Shown one piece after another: positions 1-5,478 of a DNA stretch of 8,876 nt. The stretch is from Clostridia bacterium (GTDB lineage Bacteria; Bacillota; Clostridia; Christensenellales; Borkfalkiaceae). The stretch lies in contig JAFTMQ010000027.1 in assembly GCA_017452305.1 (NCBI GenBank), forward strand, positions 1-8,876, in the 5' to 3' direction. Position 1 is the first letter of the stretch; each line of letters opens with the position of its first letter. The position numbers were made by a program, and so were the translations under genes. The notes beneath the pieces were generated by a model, which saw nothing but the letters and a program-made list of their open reading frames with translations, did no database searches and was not told the origin of the DNA.

Positions 1-262
1 CCCCATTTTCTAAACAAAAAGAAACTTTACATTCCACAACTTGTTGAGGCATTTTTACCCCCGCATAATAAACAAGCTTCTTTCTTTCGACAACCCGCGC
101 TTGGTGAAATTCGTATTCAGGTTCTTTTTCGTATTCTTCTTCCACTTTTTGTCTGCGCAAACGTTCTTTCTCTTTGTCTTTCCGCACCGTTAAAATAATA
201 GCGATTGTAACCACAATTATTGTGATAATAGTAAACAATCCCCAAATTTCGCCTTCTGTCAT
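1..262 (-). CDS. DUF2500-like membrane-anchored protein (partial, C-terminus off the left edge)
   Basis: This frame starts at ATG 262-260 and stays open to the window edge, giving 87 residues before it is cut. A GGAG ribosome binding site lies 7 nt upstream of the ATG. Residues 1-6 are short and polar, residues 7-26 form one strongly hydrophobic helix rich in Ile/Val/Thr, and residues 27-50 are highly charged (Lys/Glu/Arg) and probably form a helical stalk. The soluble part begins with HQARVVERKKLVYYAG and continues into VECKVSFCLENG. This layout (N-terminal anchor, charged linker, then a beta-rich domain opening with an A-x-V-V-x-[KR]-[RK]-like strand) resembles the DUF2500/YhhM family, whose function is unknown. 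The family call is from memory and only half the domain is visible. The frame is also open upstream of the ATG as far as a TAG near 526, including an in-frame ATG at 355, but that stretch looks like structured RNA, so I keep the start with the good ribosome binding site. Confidence 0.7.
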   Translation of the reverse strand, partial: MTEGEIWGLFTIITIIVVTIAIILTVRKDKEKERLRRQKVEEEYEKEPEYEFHQARVVERKKLVYYAGVKMPQQVVECKVSFCLENG

Positions 263-532
263 TTGCGTGCTCCGTGAAAAAATAAAAAGCCGTCGTGCTT
301 TGGAAAACACAACAACCAAAAAGTCGGCTTTTAAACCACCAAAACAAACTAACATTTGTTGCGCTTTGTAACGGAACGCAATCCCGTACAAGACTACTTG
401 TTGCCTTTCGCCCTGTCGGCTGTAAAGGTGATATCTTTTACGCGCCCCCTTCTTCCTTTCACCAAAACGGAATTTCTCTGTGCGGTTCTTCGTAAAAGCG
501 TTGTCCTTTTTTAAACGCCTTTTCTATTCATT
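263..532 (-). ncRNA. Candidate structured 5' leader or small RNA upstream of the DUF2500-like gene
   Basis: This 270-nt stretch has no convincing gene. A minus-strand promoter (539-567) would start a transcript near 532. The transcript can form these hairpins: 494-523 (9-bp stem with one bulge), 366-391 (8 bp with one bulge), 388-401 (5 bp, competing with the previous one), 343-360 (6 bp) and a terminator-like hairpin at 285-332 ending in a U-rich run. The terminator sits directly before the GGAG and ATG of the downstream gene, as in attenuators and riboswitch expression platforms. Equally, promoter plus terminator could delimit an independent RNA of about 250 nt. I do not recognise a known riboswitch, T-box or named RNA class here. 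The structural claims are hand pairings without a folding computation. Confidence 0.4.
285..332 (-). terminator. Terminator-like hairpin before the DUF2500-like gene
   Basis: Read on the minus strand, AAAAGCCG (332-325) pairs with CGGCTTTT (292-285). An inner TTGG/CCAA helix and a loop of about 12 nt lie between them. The right arm continues into TTTTTATTTTTT. It lies 23 nt before the ATG at 262, so it would either end transcripts from upstream (the HMA operon or a small RNA) or act as a conditional attenuator. Internal loops make the stem less regular than the other terminators in this window. Confidence 0.6.
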
Positions 533-549
533 TGTTATAGTATAACAAA
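531..549. promoter_or_regulatory. Perfect 19-bp palindrome over the -10 box, candidate operator
   Basis: TTTGTTATA (531-539), a single G (540) and TATAACAAA (541-549) form a perfect inverted repeat with 9-bp arms. It covers the -10 box and the expected start of the promoter at 539-567, the usual position for a dimeric repressor. No regulator gene is visible nearby to assign to it. Confidence 0.5.
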
Positions 550-567
550 GTTTTTCGTGTTTGTAAA
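539..567 (-). promoter_or_regulatory. Sigma-A-type promoter for the structured leader
   Basis: On the minus strand the -35 is TTTACA (567-562), the spacer is exactly 17 nt, and the -10 is TATACT (544-539). The expected start is near 532. The promoter lies just past the stop codon of the HMA gene (583), so the DUF2500-like gene can be expressed independently of the upstream operon. Confidence 0.65.
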
Positions 568-582
568 GCGAATTTTCGCTAT

Positions 583-813
583 TTAGCCAAAAATCCCCTT
601 ACGTTTTTCAATGGACAGCACTTGCATATCCGTATCCTTGAAAACGGATTGCAGGCTTTCGTCGGAAACGGAGTCCGCCACGTCCACGAAAATGATATTT
701 TTTTTGAAGTTCGCCTTTGCCGCGCGCACGCCGTCGAGTAAGGACAGCCGCACCGCCATTTGTTTGGCGCAAGCTTCGCAACAAAGGTCGTTGACTTTAA
801 TTACTTTTTTCAT
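583..813 (-). CDS. Small heavy-metal-associated (HMA) domain protein
   Basis: This 76-residue protein is about the size of a single HMA domain (CopZ/Atx1-like, usually 65-75 residues). The metal site is near the N-terminus: after strand KKVIKV comes NDLCCEACAKQM, with the Cys12-x-x-Cys15 pair of the family's M-x-C-x-x-C motif (Leu replaces Met, and there is an extra Cys11). The following pattern, a helix, LDGVRAAKANFKKNIIFVDVAD, then a second helix and strand, fits the beta-alpha-beta-beta-alpha-beta fold. Such proteins bind Cu(I) or similar soft metals in the cytoplasm and pass them to P-type ATPases, but no transporter or copper regulator is visible here. The ATG is 6 nt past the upstream stop, and an AGGTGA ribosome binding site lies about 10 nt before it, inside the end of the upstream gene, suggesting translational coupling. 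The metal is not determinable from sequence. Confidence 0.85.
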   Translation of the reverse strand: MKKVIKVNDLCCEACAKQMAVRLSLLDGVRAAKANFKKNIIFVDVADSVSDESLQSVFKDTDMQVLSIEKRKGIFG

Positions 814-819
814 AGATTT

Positions 820-1314
820 TCATTCACCTAACGGCGCGTTTAACAACTCGATTATATCTTCCCTTGTAGGCAAGGTAACAATCCGCTTGTCTTTTAGGTA
901 CAAAACGATAATCGTTTTCCGCGCGTCCATCTTTTGAATATCTGATTTATCAAAGCGGAACACGTATTCGTCGGCGCGGCGAATAAGCTTAAAAGTATTC
1001 CCCGTTCTTTCAAGCGCGTACTCTATTCTACCGTCCTTAACGCACTTTAAAAAGTCGGCATACATCAACTTTTTTAAGCTAAGAAATAAGGCGATATACA
1101 GTGCAAGAAAAACTACGGCTAACGCCAGCGCGGAATAGCCCATTATCAAGCCTTCCTTATCCCAGCTAATATGCCCCATAACGATTAAGAAAAGCGCGAT
1201 AGGAAAAGCAATAGCAGAAATAATCACGCAAGGCTTCCCCCTCGACCAAGTCAATTCGTTAAGCCGTTTTTTAATATCCGTTTGGTACTGTGCATATTCA
1301 ATGATTTGGTTCAT
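820..1314 (-). CDS. Two-helix membrane protein with YcxB-like C-terminal domain
   Basis: A 164-residue protein from ATG 1314. I prefer this start because GGGGGTG lies 5 nt upstream as a ribosome binding site; a GTG at 1326 in the same frame would add four residues but overlaps that site. In 164-residue numbering, a short amphipathic N-terminus is followed by two hydrophobic helices at about 29-48 and 58-80, separated by a short polar loop. After KKLMY the C-terminal half is soluble and beta-rich, with GNTFKLIRRADEYVFRF, then DKSDIQKMDARKTIIVLYLK and IVTLPTREDIIELL. This matches the general form of YcxB-like proteins: two helices, then a small domain ending in a strand, a Leu-Pro and a helix. 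That family has no firm function. It starts about 15 nt after the deacetylase stop and ends 6 nt before the HMA gene, so the three are probably co-transcribed. Confidence 0.75.
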   Translation of the reverse strand: MNQIIEYAQYQTDIKKRLNELTWSRGKPCVIISAIAFPIALFLIVMGHISWDKEGLIMGYSALALAVVFLALYIALFLSLKKLMYADFLKCVKDGRIEYALERTGNTFKLIRRADEYVFRFDKSDIQKMDARKTIIVLYLKDKRIVTLPTREDIIELLNAPLGE

Positions 1315-1329
1315 ATACACCCCCACGCT

Positions 1330-2028
1330 TTAAAGTAAGCACTCGTTATTCGTGCCGTAGAAAATATCCTCGCGGTTTGCAAGCGTTTTGCAAAGATTTT
1401 CAAAGCGTTGCCAACGGCTTTCGTCGTAATCCAACTCGTAGCTGTGTCCCCAAATATACAAAAGCTGCGGCTCGTCCGTTTGCAAATTTAAAAATTCCTC
1501 TACCACCGCTTCCGTTTTTTTATCCAAAAAATGCAAGGTAGGATTAAAACGAAGCAAATTCCCTTTTTGCAAATCAAAGGTGTAGGTTGACGTAATCGTT
1601 CTCGCATACGCAATCGGCGTATTGTTTTTAATGAGCGCCGCAACCCGTTCGTCGTTGTTTACGCCGCCGCAAGGATACGCCATACCGATAACGGGATAAC
1701 CGCAAAGCGCGGAAAGCGCCTTTCTATCCTCGTCAACCTGACGAATGACCGTTTCATCGTCCAACGTAGTCAAATTCGGGTGGGTAAGGGTATGTACGGC
1801 AACCTCGTGCCCTGCATAAATGCTTTTCACCTGCGATGCTTTGAGAATAACGCGAGGAATATCCCCCACGTCCGTCTTCCAAAAATCGCCCGGCAAGCCC
1901 AATTTTGCGGAATTGAGATTAAACGTCCCCTTTAAATTATATTTATTGAGAATTTCGATAAGACGAATATCCTGCGTTACGCCGTCGTCAAAGCTGAACG
2001 TAACGGCTTTTTTCTTTCCGTTCCACAT
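1330..2028 (-). CDS. Polysaccharide deacetylase family protein (NodB-type)
   Basis: This 232-residue protein carries the motifs of carbohydrate esterase family 4. Motif 1 is TFSFDDG (Asp14 catalytic base, Asp15 metal ligand). Motif 2 is H79-TLT-H83, the two metal histidines. Motif 3 is AYPCGG (about 117-122) in place of the usual R-x-P-[YF]-G. A late motif WGHSYELD (193-200) supplies His195. The family hydrolyses N- or O-acetyl groups from sugars such as GlcNAc polymers using a divalent metal. There is no signal peptide or membrane helix, so this copy is likely cytoplasmic, unlike peptidoglycan deacetylases, and probably acts on a small or intracellular substrate; the substrate is unknown. 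The ATG at 2028 follows AAAGGAG by 4 nt, a strong site. It heads a run with the YcxB-like and HMA genes. A link between these three jobs is not evident. Confidence 0.88.
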   Translation of the reverse strand: MWNGKKKAVTFSFDDGVTQDIRLIEILNKYNLKGTFNLNSAKLGLPGDFWKTDVGDIPRVILKASQVKSIYAGHEVAVHTLTHPNLTTLDDETVIRQVDEDRKALSALCGYPVIGMAYPCGGVNNDERVAALIKNNTPIAYARTITSTYTFDLQKGNLLRFNPTLHFLDKKTEAVVEEFLNLQTDEPQLLYIWGHSYELDYDESRWQRFENLCKTLANREDIFYGTNNECLL

Positions 2029-2142
2029 AATACTCCTTTAAACACAACAAACGTGGATATGCGAGCCACCGCAACTCGTCGAAAGTCGCCCATACAAGCG
2101 CAACGCTCATATAAAGAACGAGGGCAAGTAGTAAGATTGGGT

Positions 2143-2157
2143 CAAGGCTCAGCCTTG
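2143..2157. repeat. Perfect 7-bp inverted repeat in the aspS-deacetylase gap
   Basis: CAAGGCT, a single C, and AGCCTTG form a perfect palindrome 25 nt after the aspS stop codon, in a 153-bp gap (2029-2181) without a convincing gene or promoter. No T run follows on either strand, so it is not a standard intrinsic terminator. In RNA the tips of the arms would have to open to make a loop. Confidence 0.45.
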
Positions 2158-2181
2158 CGACGTAGATAAATGCTTTTTCCG

Positions 2182-3513
2182 TTACGGCGAAACTCTGTTA
2201 ATGTCGCGAGGGAACATAGTAGCCTCACGCACGTTCTTTGCGCCGAGCAGGTGCATCGTCAATCTTTCCAAGCCTAAACCCAAACCGCCGTGAGGGGGCG
2301 CGCCGTACTTGTGGAGCATAAGGTAGGTTGCGAATTGTTCGGGGTCCATACCAAGCTTAACCATCTTTTCCACCTGCGCGTTGTAATCGTGAATACGTTG
2401 ACCGCCCGACGTGATTTCAAGCCCTCTAAACAACAAGTCGAAGGACAAGGTGTATTCGGGGTCTGCGGGGTCGTCCATCGTGTAGAAAGGACGCTTTTTG
2501 GACGGATAGTGCGTGATGAAAATGAAGTCGGAATTAAACTGCTTTTTCGCGTACTTGCCAAGGAGCTGTTCTTCCTCGGGGTCAAAATCCTTCATATCGC
2601 TCGGCTTGTACTTAAATTGCTTCATCAAGATTTCCTTTGCGTCCATAAATTTGAGGACGGGGATTTCCTTGATTTCGGGAATGTCGATGTGCAACAATTC
2701 CACTTCGTTTTTGTATTCCGTCTTCAAAAGGTTCATGATATATTTCAGCACGCCTGCTTCCATGTTCATAATGTCTTCAAAGCTGTCGATGAAGCCCATT
2801 TCAAAGTCCATGGAAATATATTCGTTCAAGTGGCGGCTCGTATCGTGGTGTTCCGCACGGAATACGGGCGCAATTTCAAATACGCGTTCGTAAACGGCAA
2901 CGAGCGCCTGCTTATAAAGCTGAGGCGATTGCGCAAGGTAAACCTGCTTGCCAAAATAATCGAGCTTAAACACGTTCGTGCCGCCCTCTGCGCCCGCAAA
3001 GTTGATTTTCGGGGAACGGATTTCCGTAAAGCCCTGCGAGGACAAAAATTCGCGGAAGCCGCGCGCAATACCCTCTTGAAGCTTGAAGATAGCGCGTTCC
3101 TTGGGATTACGCAAGGTTACGGGACGATAGTCGAGCTTGGTGGACAAATCGCAGTTTACCTGCTTTTTGGTGATAACCACGGGGGGAATATCCGCAGGGT
3201 GGGACAAAAGCTCGATGTTATGGATTTGCACTTCATAACGCTTGCCGCCGTCTCTCGTTTCGCCCGCTACGACCTTACCCGTAATTTTTGCCGCACATTC
3301 TTCCTTGACGTCCTCGCCCATGCGGTAATCGGAAAATTCCGGGGAATAAACGCACTGCACGGTATCGCGCGCCGTGCGCAAAATAACGAAGGCAAAATCC
3401 GACATCATACGAATGTTGTGGATTGTGCCTTTGATGGTAACTACTTGATTTTCATACTTCTCGAAATCGGCATACGCTACGGTATCCATTTTCGTTTCGC
3501 CTGTGATAAACAT
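2182..3513 (-). CDS. aspS: Aspartyl-tRNA synthetase, archaeal/eukaryotic type, probably non-discriminating
   Basis: Charges tRNA with aspartate in the cytoplasm. At 443 residues it lacks the extra insertion domain of the usual bacterial AspRS (about 590 residues) and matches the compact archaeal type. Residues about 20-105 form the OB-fold anticodon-binding domain (VTIKGTIHNIR). The class II core follows: motif 1 near GFTEIRSPKI (161-170), amino-acid site QSPQLYKQ (195-202), motif 2 with F218-R-A-E221 followed by HHDTSRHLNEY, and motif 3 GGLGLGLER (409-417). His32 sits where discriminating archaeal enzymes have Trp (Trp26 in Thermococcus kodakarensis). His there is a known mark of enzymes that also charge tRNA(Asn), the product then being amidated by GatCAB. 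The second specificity position cannot be aligned reliably by eye. Start: ATG 3513 has GAGAGG 13 nt upstream, rather far; an ATG eight codons later has a weak AGGCG nearby, so the true start is uncertain. Confidence 0.93.
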   Translation of the reverse strand: MFITGETKMDTVAYADFEKYENQVVTIKGTIHNIRMMSDFAFVILRTARDTVQCVYSPEFSDYRMGEDVKEECAAKITGKVVAGETRDGGKRYEVQIHNIELLSHPADIPPVVITKKQVNCDLSTKLDYRPVTLRNPKERAIFKLQEGIARGFREFLSSQGFTEIRSPKINFAGAEGGTNVFKLDYFGKQVYLAQSPQLYKQALVAVYERVFEIAPVFRAEHHDTSRHLNEYISMDFEMGFIDSFEDIMNMEAGVLKYIMNLLKTEYKNEVELLHIDIPEIKEIPVLKFMDAKEILMKQFKYKPSDMKDFDPEEEQLLGKYAKKQFNSDFIFITHYPSKKRPFYTMDDPADPEYTLSFDLLFRGLEITSGGQRIHDYNAQVEKMVKLGMDPEQFATYLMLHKYGAPPHGGLGLGLERLTMHLLGAKNVREATMFPRDINRVSP

Positions 3514-3570
3514 ATCTTTTATTAAACCTCTCGTTTCGGTAAAAATTTTTTTACCTTTTTTTACGATACT

Positions 3571-3599
3571 ATTTTAATCCGTTTGACAAAAAAAAGCAA
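3571..3599 (-). promoter_or_regulatory. Possible aspS promoter, overlapping the divergent pdxK promoter
   Basis: On the minus strand TTGCTT (3599-3594), a 17-nt spacer and TAAAAT (3576-3571) lie about 60 bp before the aspS ATG. The -35 is poor and the -10 matches 5 of 6. It overlaps the pdxK -35 (3583-3588) on the other strand. The leader would include an AT-rich inverted repeat at 3538-3555 (GGTAAAAA, two bases, TTTTTACC). Confidence 0.4.
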
Positions 3600-3611
3600 G
3601 AATTTTATAAT
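3583..3611 (+). promoter_or_regulatory. Strong sigma-A-type promoter for pyridoxal kinase
   Basis: TTGACA (3583-3588), a 17-nt spacer and TATAAT (3606-3611) match the consensus perfectly. The start is expected near 3618, leaving a leader of about 33 nt with AGGAG (3636-3640) 10 nt before the ATG. Confidence 0.85.
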
Positions 3612-3650
3612 ACATTTATAAACTTTTTCCAAAATAGGAGCGAAAATTAT

Positions 3651-4481
3651 ATGCGCGTACTTGCAATTAACGATATTTCTTGCGTCGGAAAGTGTTCTTT
3701 GACCGTCGCTTTGCCTATCATTTCCGCGTGCGGTGTGGAATGCAGCGTTCTGCCCACCACCATTTTATCTACGCACACGGGCGGTTTTACGGGTTATACC
3801 TTCCACGATTTGACGGACGAAATCCCCGCCATTTTAAAGCATTGGGAAACGCTTGGTTTGAAGTTCGATTATATTTGCAGCGGATATTTGGGAAGCATAT
3901 CCCAAATAGAGCTTGTGTTGGAAATCAAAAAACGCTTTTTGGCGGACGGCGGAAAATTTATCGTCGATCCCGTAATGGGCGACAGCGGAAAATTGTACGC
4001 AGGCTTTACGCCCGACTACGTAGAAAAAATGCGCGGGCTTTGCCGCGAGGCGGATTACATCTTGCCCAACGACACGGAAGCGTGTTATTTAGCGGATATG
4101 TCTTATCCCCTCAACCGACAAACCGCCGTTTCCGCATTGGAAAAGTTGAAAACGCTTTGCAATCAACCTATCCTCACCGGCATTACAGAAAATAATCGCA
4201 TTTTTGTATATTACGCCGACAAAGACGGGAATGTTTGCCATTATGAACACGAAAACGTAAGCGGGTTCTACCACGGTGCAGGCGACGTGTTTGCGTCCGC
4301 ATTTATCGGTTGCTTGGCGCGCGGAACGTCGGAAAAGCAAGCCATAGAGCTTTCTTCCGATTTCGTTACGGCATCTATCCGCAGAACAGCAATCGAAGTA
4401 GCGGACAGACGGTACGGCTTGGCGTTTGAGGCGGAAATTTTTGGATTTTTACAAGCTTTGCACAGCGAAATAAACGGATAA
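3651..4481 (+). CDS. Pyridoxal/pyridoxamine kinase (PfkB-like/ribokinase superfamily)
   Basis: This 276-residue protein fits the usual length of pyridoxal kinases, which use ATP to phosphorylate pyridoxal, pyridoxine or pyridoxamine in cytoplasmic vitamin B6 salvage. Visible features in order: the N-terminal strand MRVLAINDIS followed by CVGKCSLTVALPII; the substrate-side motif STHTGGFTGYT (40-50); ICSGYLGS (76-82); VDPVMGDSGKLY (105-116), typical of B6 and HMP kinases; LPNDTEA (138-144) with the N-x-x-E-type magnesium motif; and GAGDVFAS (209-216), the anion hole with catalytic Asp212. I assign pyridoxal kinase rather than HMP kinase because of the overall resemblance to PdxK/PdxY, without separating those two names. 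It is the only protein gene on the plus strand and is transcribed from its own consensus promoter, divergent from aspS. No terminator lies between its stop and the 6S RNA promoter 20 bp downstream, so readthrough into the RNA gene is possible. Confidence 0.9.
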   Translation: MRVLAINDISCVGKCSLTVALPIISACGVECSVLPTTILSTHTGGFTGYTFHDLTDEIPAILKHWETLGLKFDYICSGYLGSISQIELVLEIKKRFLADGGKFIVDPVMGDSGKLYAGFTPDYVEKMRGLCREADYILPNDTEACYLADMSYPLNRQTAVSALEKLKTLCNQPILTGITENNRIFVYYADKDGNVCHYEHENVSGFYHGAGDVFASAFIGCLARGTSEKQAIELSSDFVTASIRRTAIEVADRRYGLAFEAEIFGFLQALHSEING

Positions 4482-4500
4482 AAATTCCTCTTTCATTCCG

Positions 4501-4529
4501 TTGACAAAGGCAAGCAAAAAGAATATAAT
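4501..4529 (+). promoter_or_regulatory. Perfect consensus promoter of the 6S RNA gene
   Basis: TTGACA (4501-4506), exactly 17 nt, then TATAAT (4524-4529). All twelve hexamer positions match consensus. Transcription is expected from the A residues at about 4535-4537. It begins only 20 bp after the pyridoxal kinase stop codon, and no ribosome binding site or gene follows, as expected for an RNA gene. Confidence 0.9.
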
Positions 4530-4535
4530 AAAATA

Positions 4536-4768
4536 AATCTGCGGTGTACGGAGTTCGGCTATAAACGGAATCCACATTATTTATTAGGGAGCGGTTATTC
4601 GTGACGATAGGCAAGGTCTGTTTTACGGAAAGTCTGACGCGTCAAGATGCGGCACCCACCTGCTTGAAGCGGGTTCACCCTTATGTCGAGGTGCGGCACA
4701 GGCGGATTTCCTTGCAAATACCCTCTTTGAGGTGCAAAACAACGGGCAATTTTGCCCGTTGTTTTTAT
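4536..4768 (+). ncRNA. ssrS: 6S RNA
   Basis: A non-coding transcript of about 200-230 nt bounded by a perfect promoter and a strong terminator. 6S RNA folds like open promoter DNA, binds the housekeeping RNA polymerase holoenzyme and damps transcription in stationary phase. The recognisable part is on the 3' side: GCACC (4652-4656) pairs with GGTGC (4690-4694) and encloses CACC, the hairpin CCTGCT-TGA-AGCGGG (4659-4673) and the conserved GGGTTCA (4671-4677), followed by GCGGCACAGGCGG. This parallels the E. coli segment CACCUUG...AAGGGUUCA...GCCUGCGGCGGCA, compared from memory. Flanking the middle, GGAATCC (4567-4573) pairs with GGATTTCC (4704-4711) with one bulged U, giving a closing stem below a large central bubble. 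The ends are estimates: the start from the -10 box, the end from the terminator; the mature 3' end may lie before the terminator stem. An SRP or tmRNA assignment does not fit the motifs. Confidence 0.85.
4738..4763 (+). terminator. Intrinsic terminator of the 6S RNA gene
   Basis: AACAACGGGCAA (4738-4749) and TTGCCCGTTGTT (4752-4763) form a near-perfect 12-bp stem around two T residues, followed by TTTATTTT. In the opposite direction the stem is followed by only TTTT, so it may also weakly end transcripts of the convergent membrane gene at 4804-5388. Confidence 0.92.
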
Positions 4769-4803
4769 TTTCAACGCATACCTGCCCCGCCCATTTTTGT
4801 TTT

Positions 4804-5388
4804 TTATCCAAGAATAAGCAAGCATAGATTATAAATAAAATCGGTAAGCGCCGCCACAAATAAAATACTTGCAATAATTACGGCAGGTTTTGTTTTTGCC
4901 GATTGAAAAAAGTTACGCATCGGCAGGAAAAATATCCGCATAAACAACGTCAACGCCACCGCCCAAGCAAGGGATATCGGCAGGCTAACGTACCCAAATA
5001 AATTCAAGGGACGATTAGAATAATTCCAAAGCCGAACGCCGTAAACTTCATAGTAGAAAAGCCCAACGATAAGTTCCGCAATCGTGGGCAATAAAAACGC
5101 AAAAATTAAGTACAGCGCGTACCGCCAAAAGGCGGGTTTTATCCGTTTCAACGCGTACCTGCCCCTATGCGGCGTGCCAAAAAGGTAAAAAGCAAGCATT
5201 ATCGTTATGCCATATATAGGACATATCGGCAGGCTTAAAAATCCCCTATCCGCAAACTTTTTGTACGCAAAAAGCATAAACAGCATTTCCCAAAGCCAGC
5301 CCAAAAAGGACAGCCAAACGCACAAAAGCCAATCCTTGGCAAGCGCCGTCCAAAATTGTGTTCTCTTTTCTTTCCTCGCCCTATTCAT
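4804..5388 (-). CDS. CmpB-type integral membrane protein (putative ABC transporter permease, PF06541-like)
   Basis: A 194-residue protein with a basic N-terminus and five hydrophobic helices at about 20-41, 55-72, 88-112, 129-152 and 168-192. Family marks are GWLWE (30-34) in helix 1, RGFLSLPICPIYG (48-60) and LWNYSNRPLNLFGYVSL (120-136). These correspond to the conserved G-W-x-x-E, R-G-F-L-x-G-P-x-x-P-I-Y-G and L-W-[DN]-Y-S-x-x-P-x-N blocks of the family often labelled putative ABC transporter permease. No ATPase partner is encoded nearby and the transport role is not established. Ser52 and Leu53 replace the usual Gly-Pro. Start: ATG 5388 begins the conserved region comfortably, but the nearest purine-rich site (AAAGGTG) is 17 nt upstream and no promoter is clear, so the start is uncertain. 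It lies downstream of the rhamnosidase-like gene, separated by a terminator. Confidence 0.8.
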   Translation of the reverse strand: MNRARKEKRTQFWTALAKDWLLCVWLSFLGWLWEMLFMLFAYKKFADRGFLSLPICPIYGITIMLAFYLFGTPHRGRYALKRIKPAFWRYALYLIFAFLLPTIAELIVGLFYYEVYGVRLWNYSNRPLNLFGYVSLPISLAWAVALTLFMRIFFLPMRNFFQSAKTKPAVIIASILFVAALTDFIYNLCLLILG

Positions 5389-5443
5389 AACGGCATAAGT
5401 ATTGACACCTTTCCGCCAAAATATCCCAAGAAAGCAAAGAAAA

Positions 5444-5467
5444 ACCGAGCGAATTGTCTCGCTCGGT
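5444..5467. terminator. Terminator after the rhamnosidase-like gene
   Basis: ACCGAGCGA (5444-5452) and TCGCTCGGT (5459-5467) form a perfect 9-bp stem with a 6-nt loop. On the minus strand it is followed by TTTTTC, 12 nt past the stop of the gene at 5479. On the plus strand it is followed by AATTTTTTTC, so it could work in both directions, but the minus-strand gene is the one it serves. Confidence 0.88.
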
Positions 5468-5478
5468 AATTTTTTTCG

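Noticed and set aside
394..462. A 22-residue minus-strand open frame from GTG 462 to TAG 394 within the leader.
   Set aside because: No proper ribosome binding site, a non-ATG start, and it lies inside overlapping hairpins. Kept only as a possible leader peptide.
263..526. Frame continuous with the DUF2500-like gene, open upstream to a TAG near 526, with an in-frame ATG at 355.
   Set aside because: The extension would place the terminator hairpin and a good ribosome binding site inside the gene, and adds a basic/hydrophobic stretch not expected before the membrane anchor. The ATG at 262 is better supported.
563..582. Inverted repeat AGCGAA/TTCGCT just after the HMA stop, as a terminator.
   Set aside because: Only 6 bp with a 2-nt spacer and no T tract, and it abuts the promoter -35. 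Too weak to call.
2290..3525. A 411-residue open frame on the plus strand opposite aspS, and a similar 494-residue one (7263-8747) opposite the lipoprotein gene.
   Set aside because: Both mirror strongly supported genes in the opposite direction and show antisense-type composition (rich in His, Arg and Phe) without recognisable motifs.
4595..4874. Open frames of 76-83 residues on both strands over the 6S RNA gene.
   Set aside because: They overlap the promoter-bounded RNA gene and its terminator, have no plausible ribosome binding site and show no protein-like pattern.
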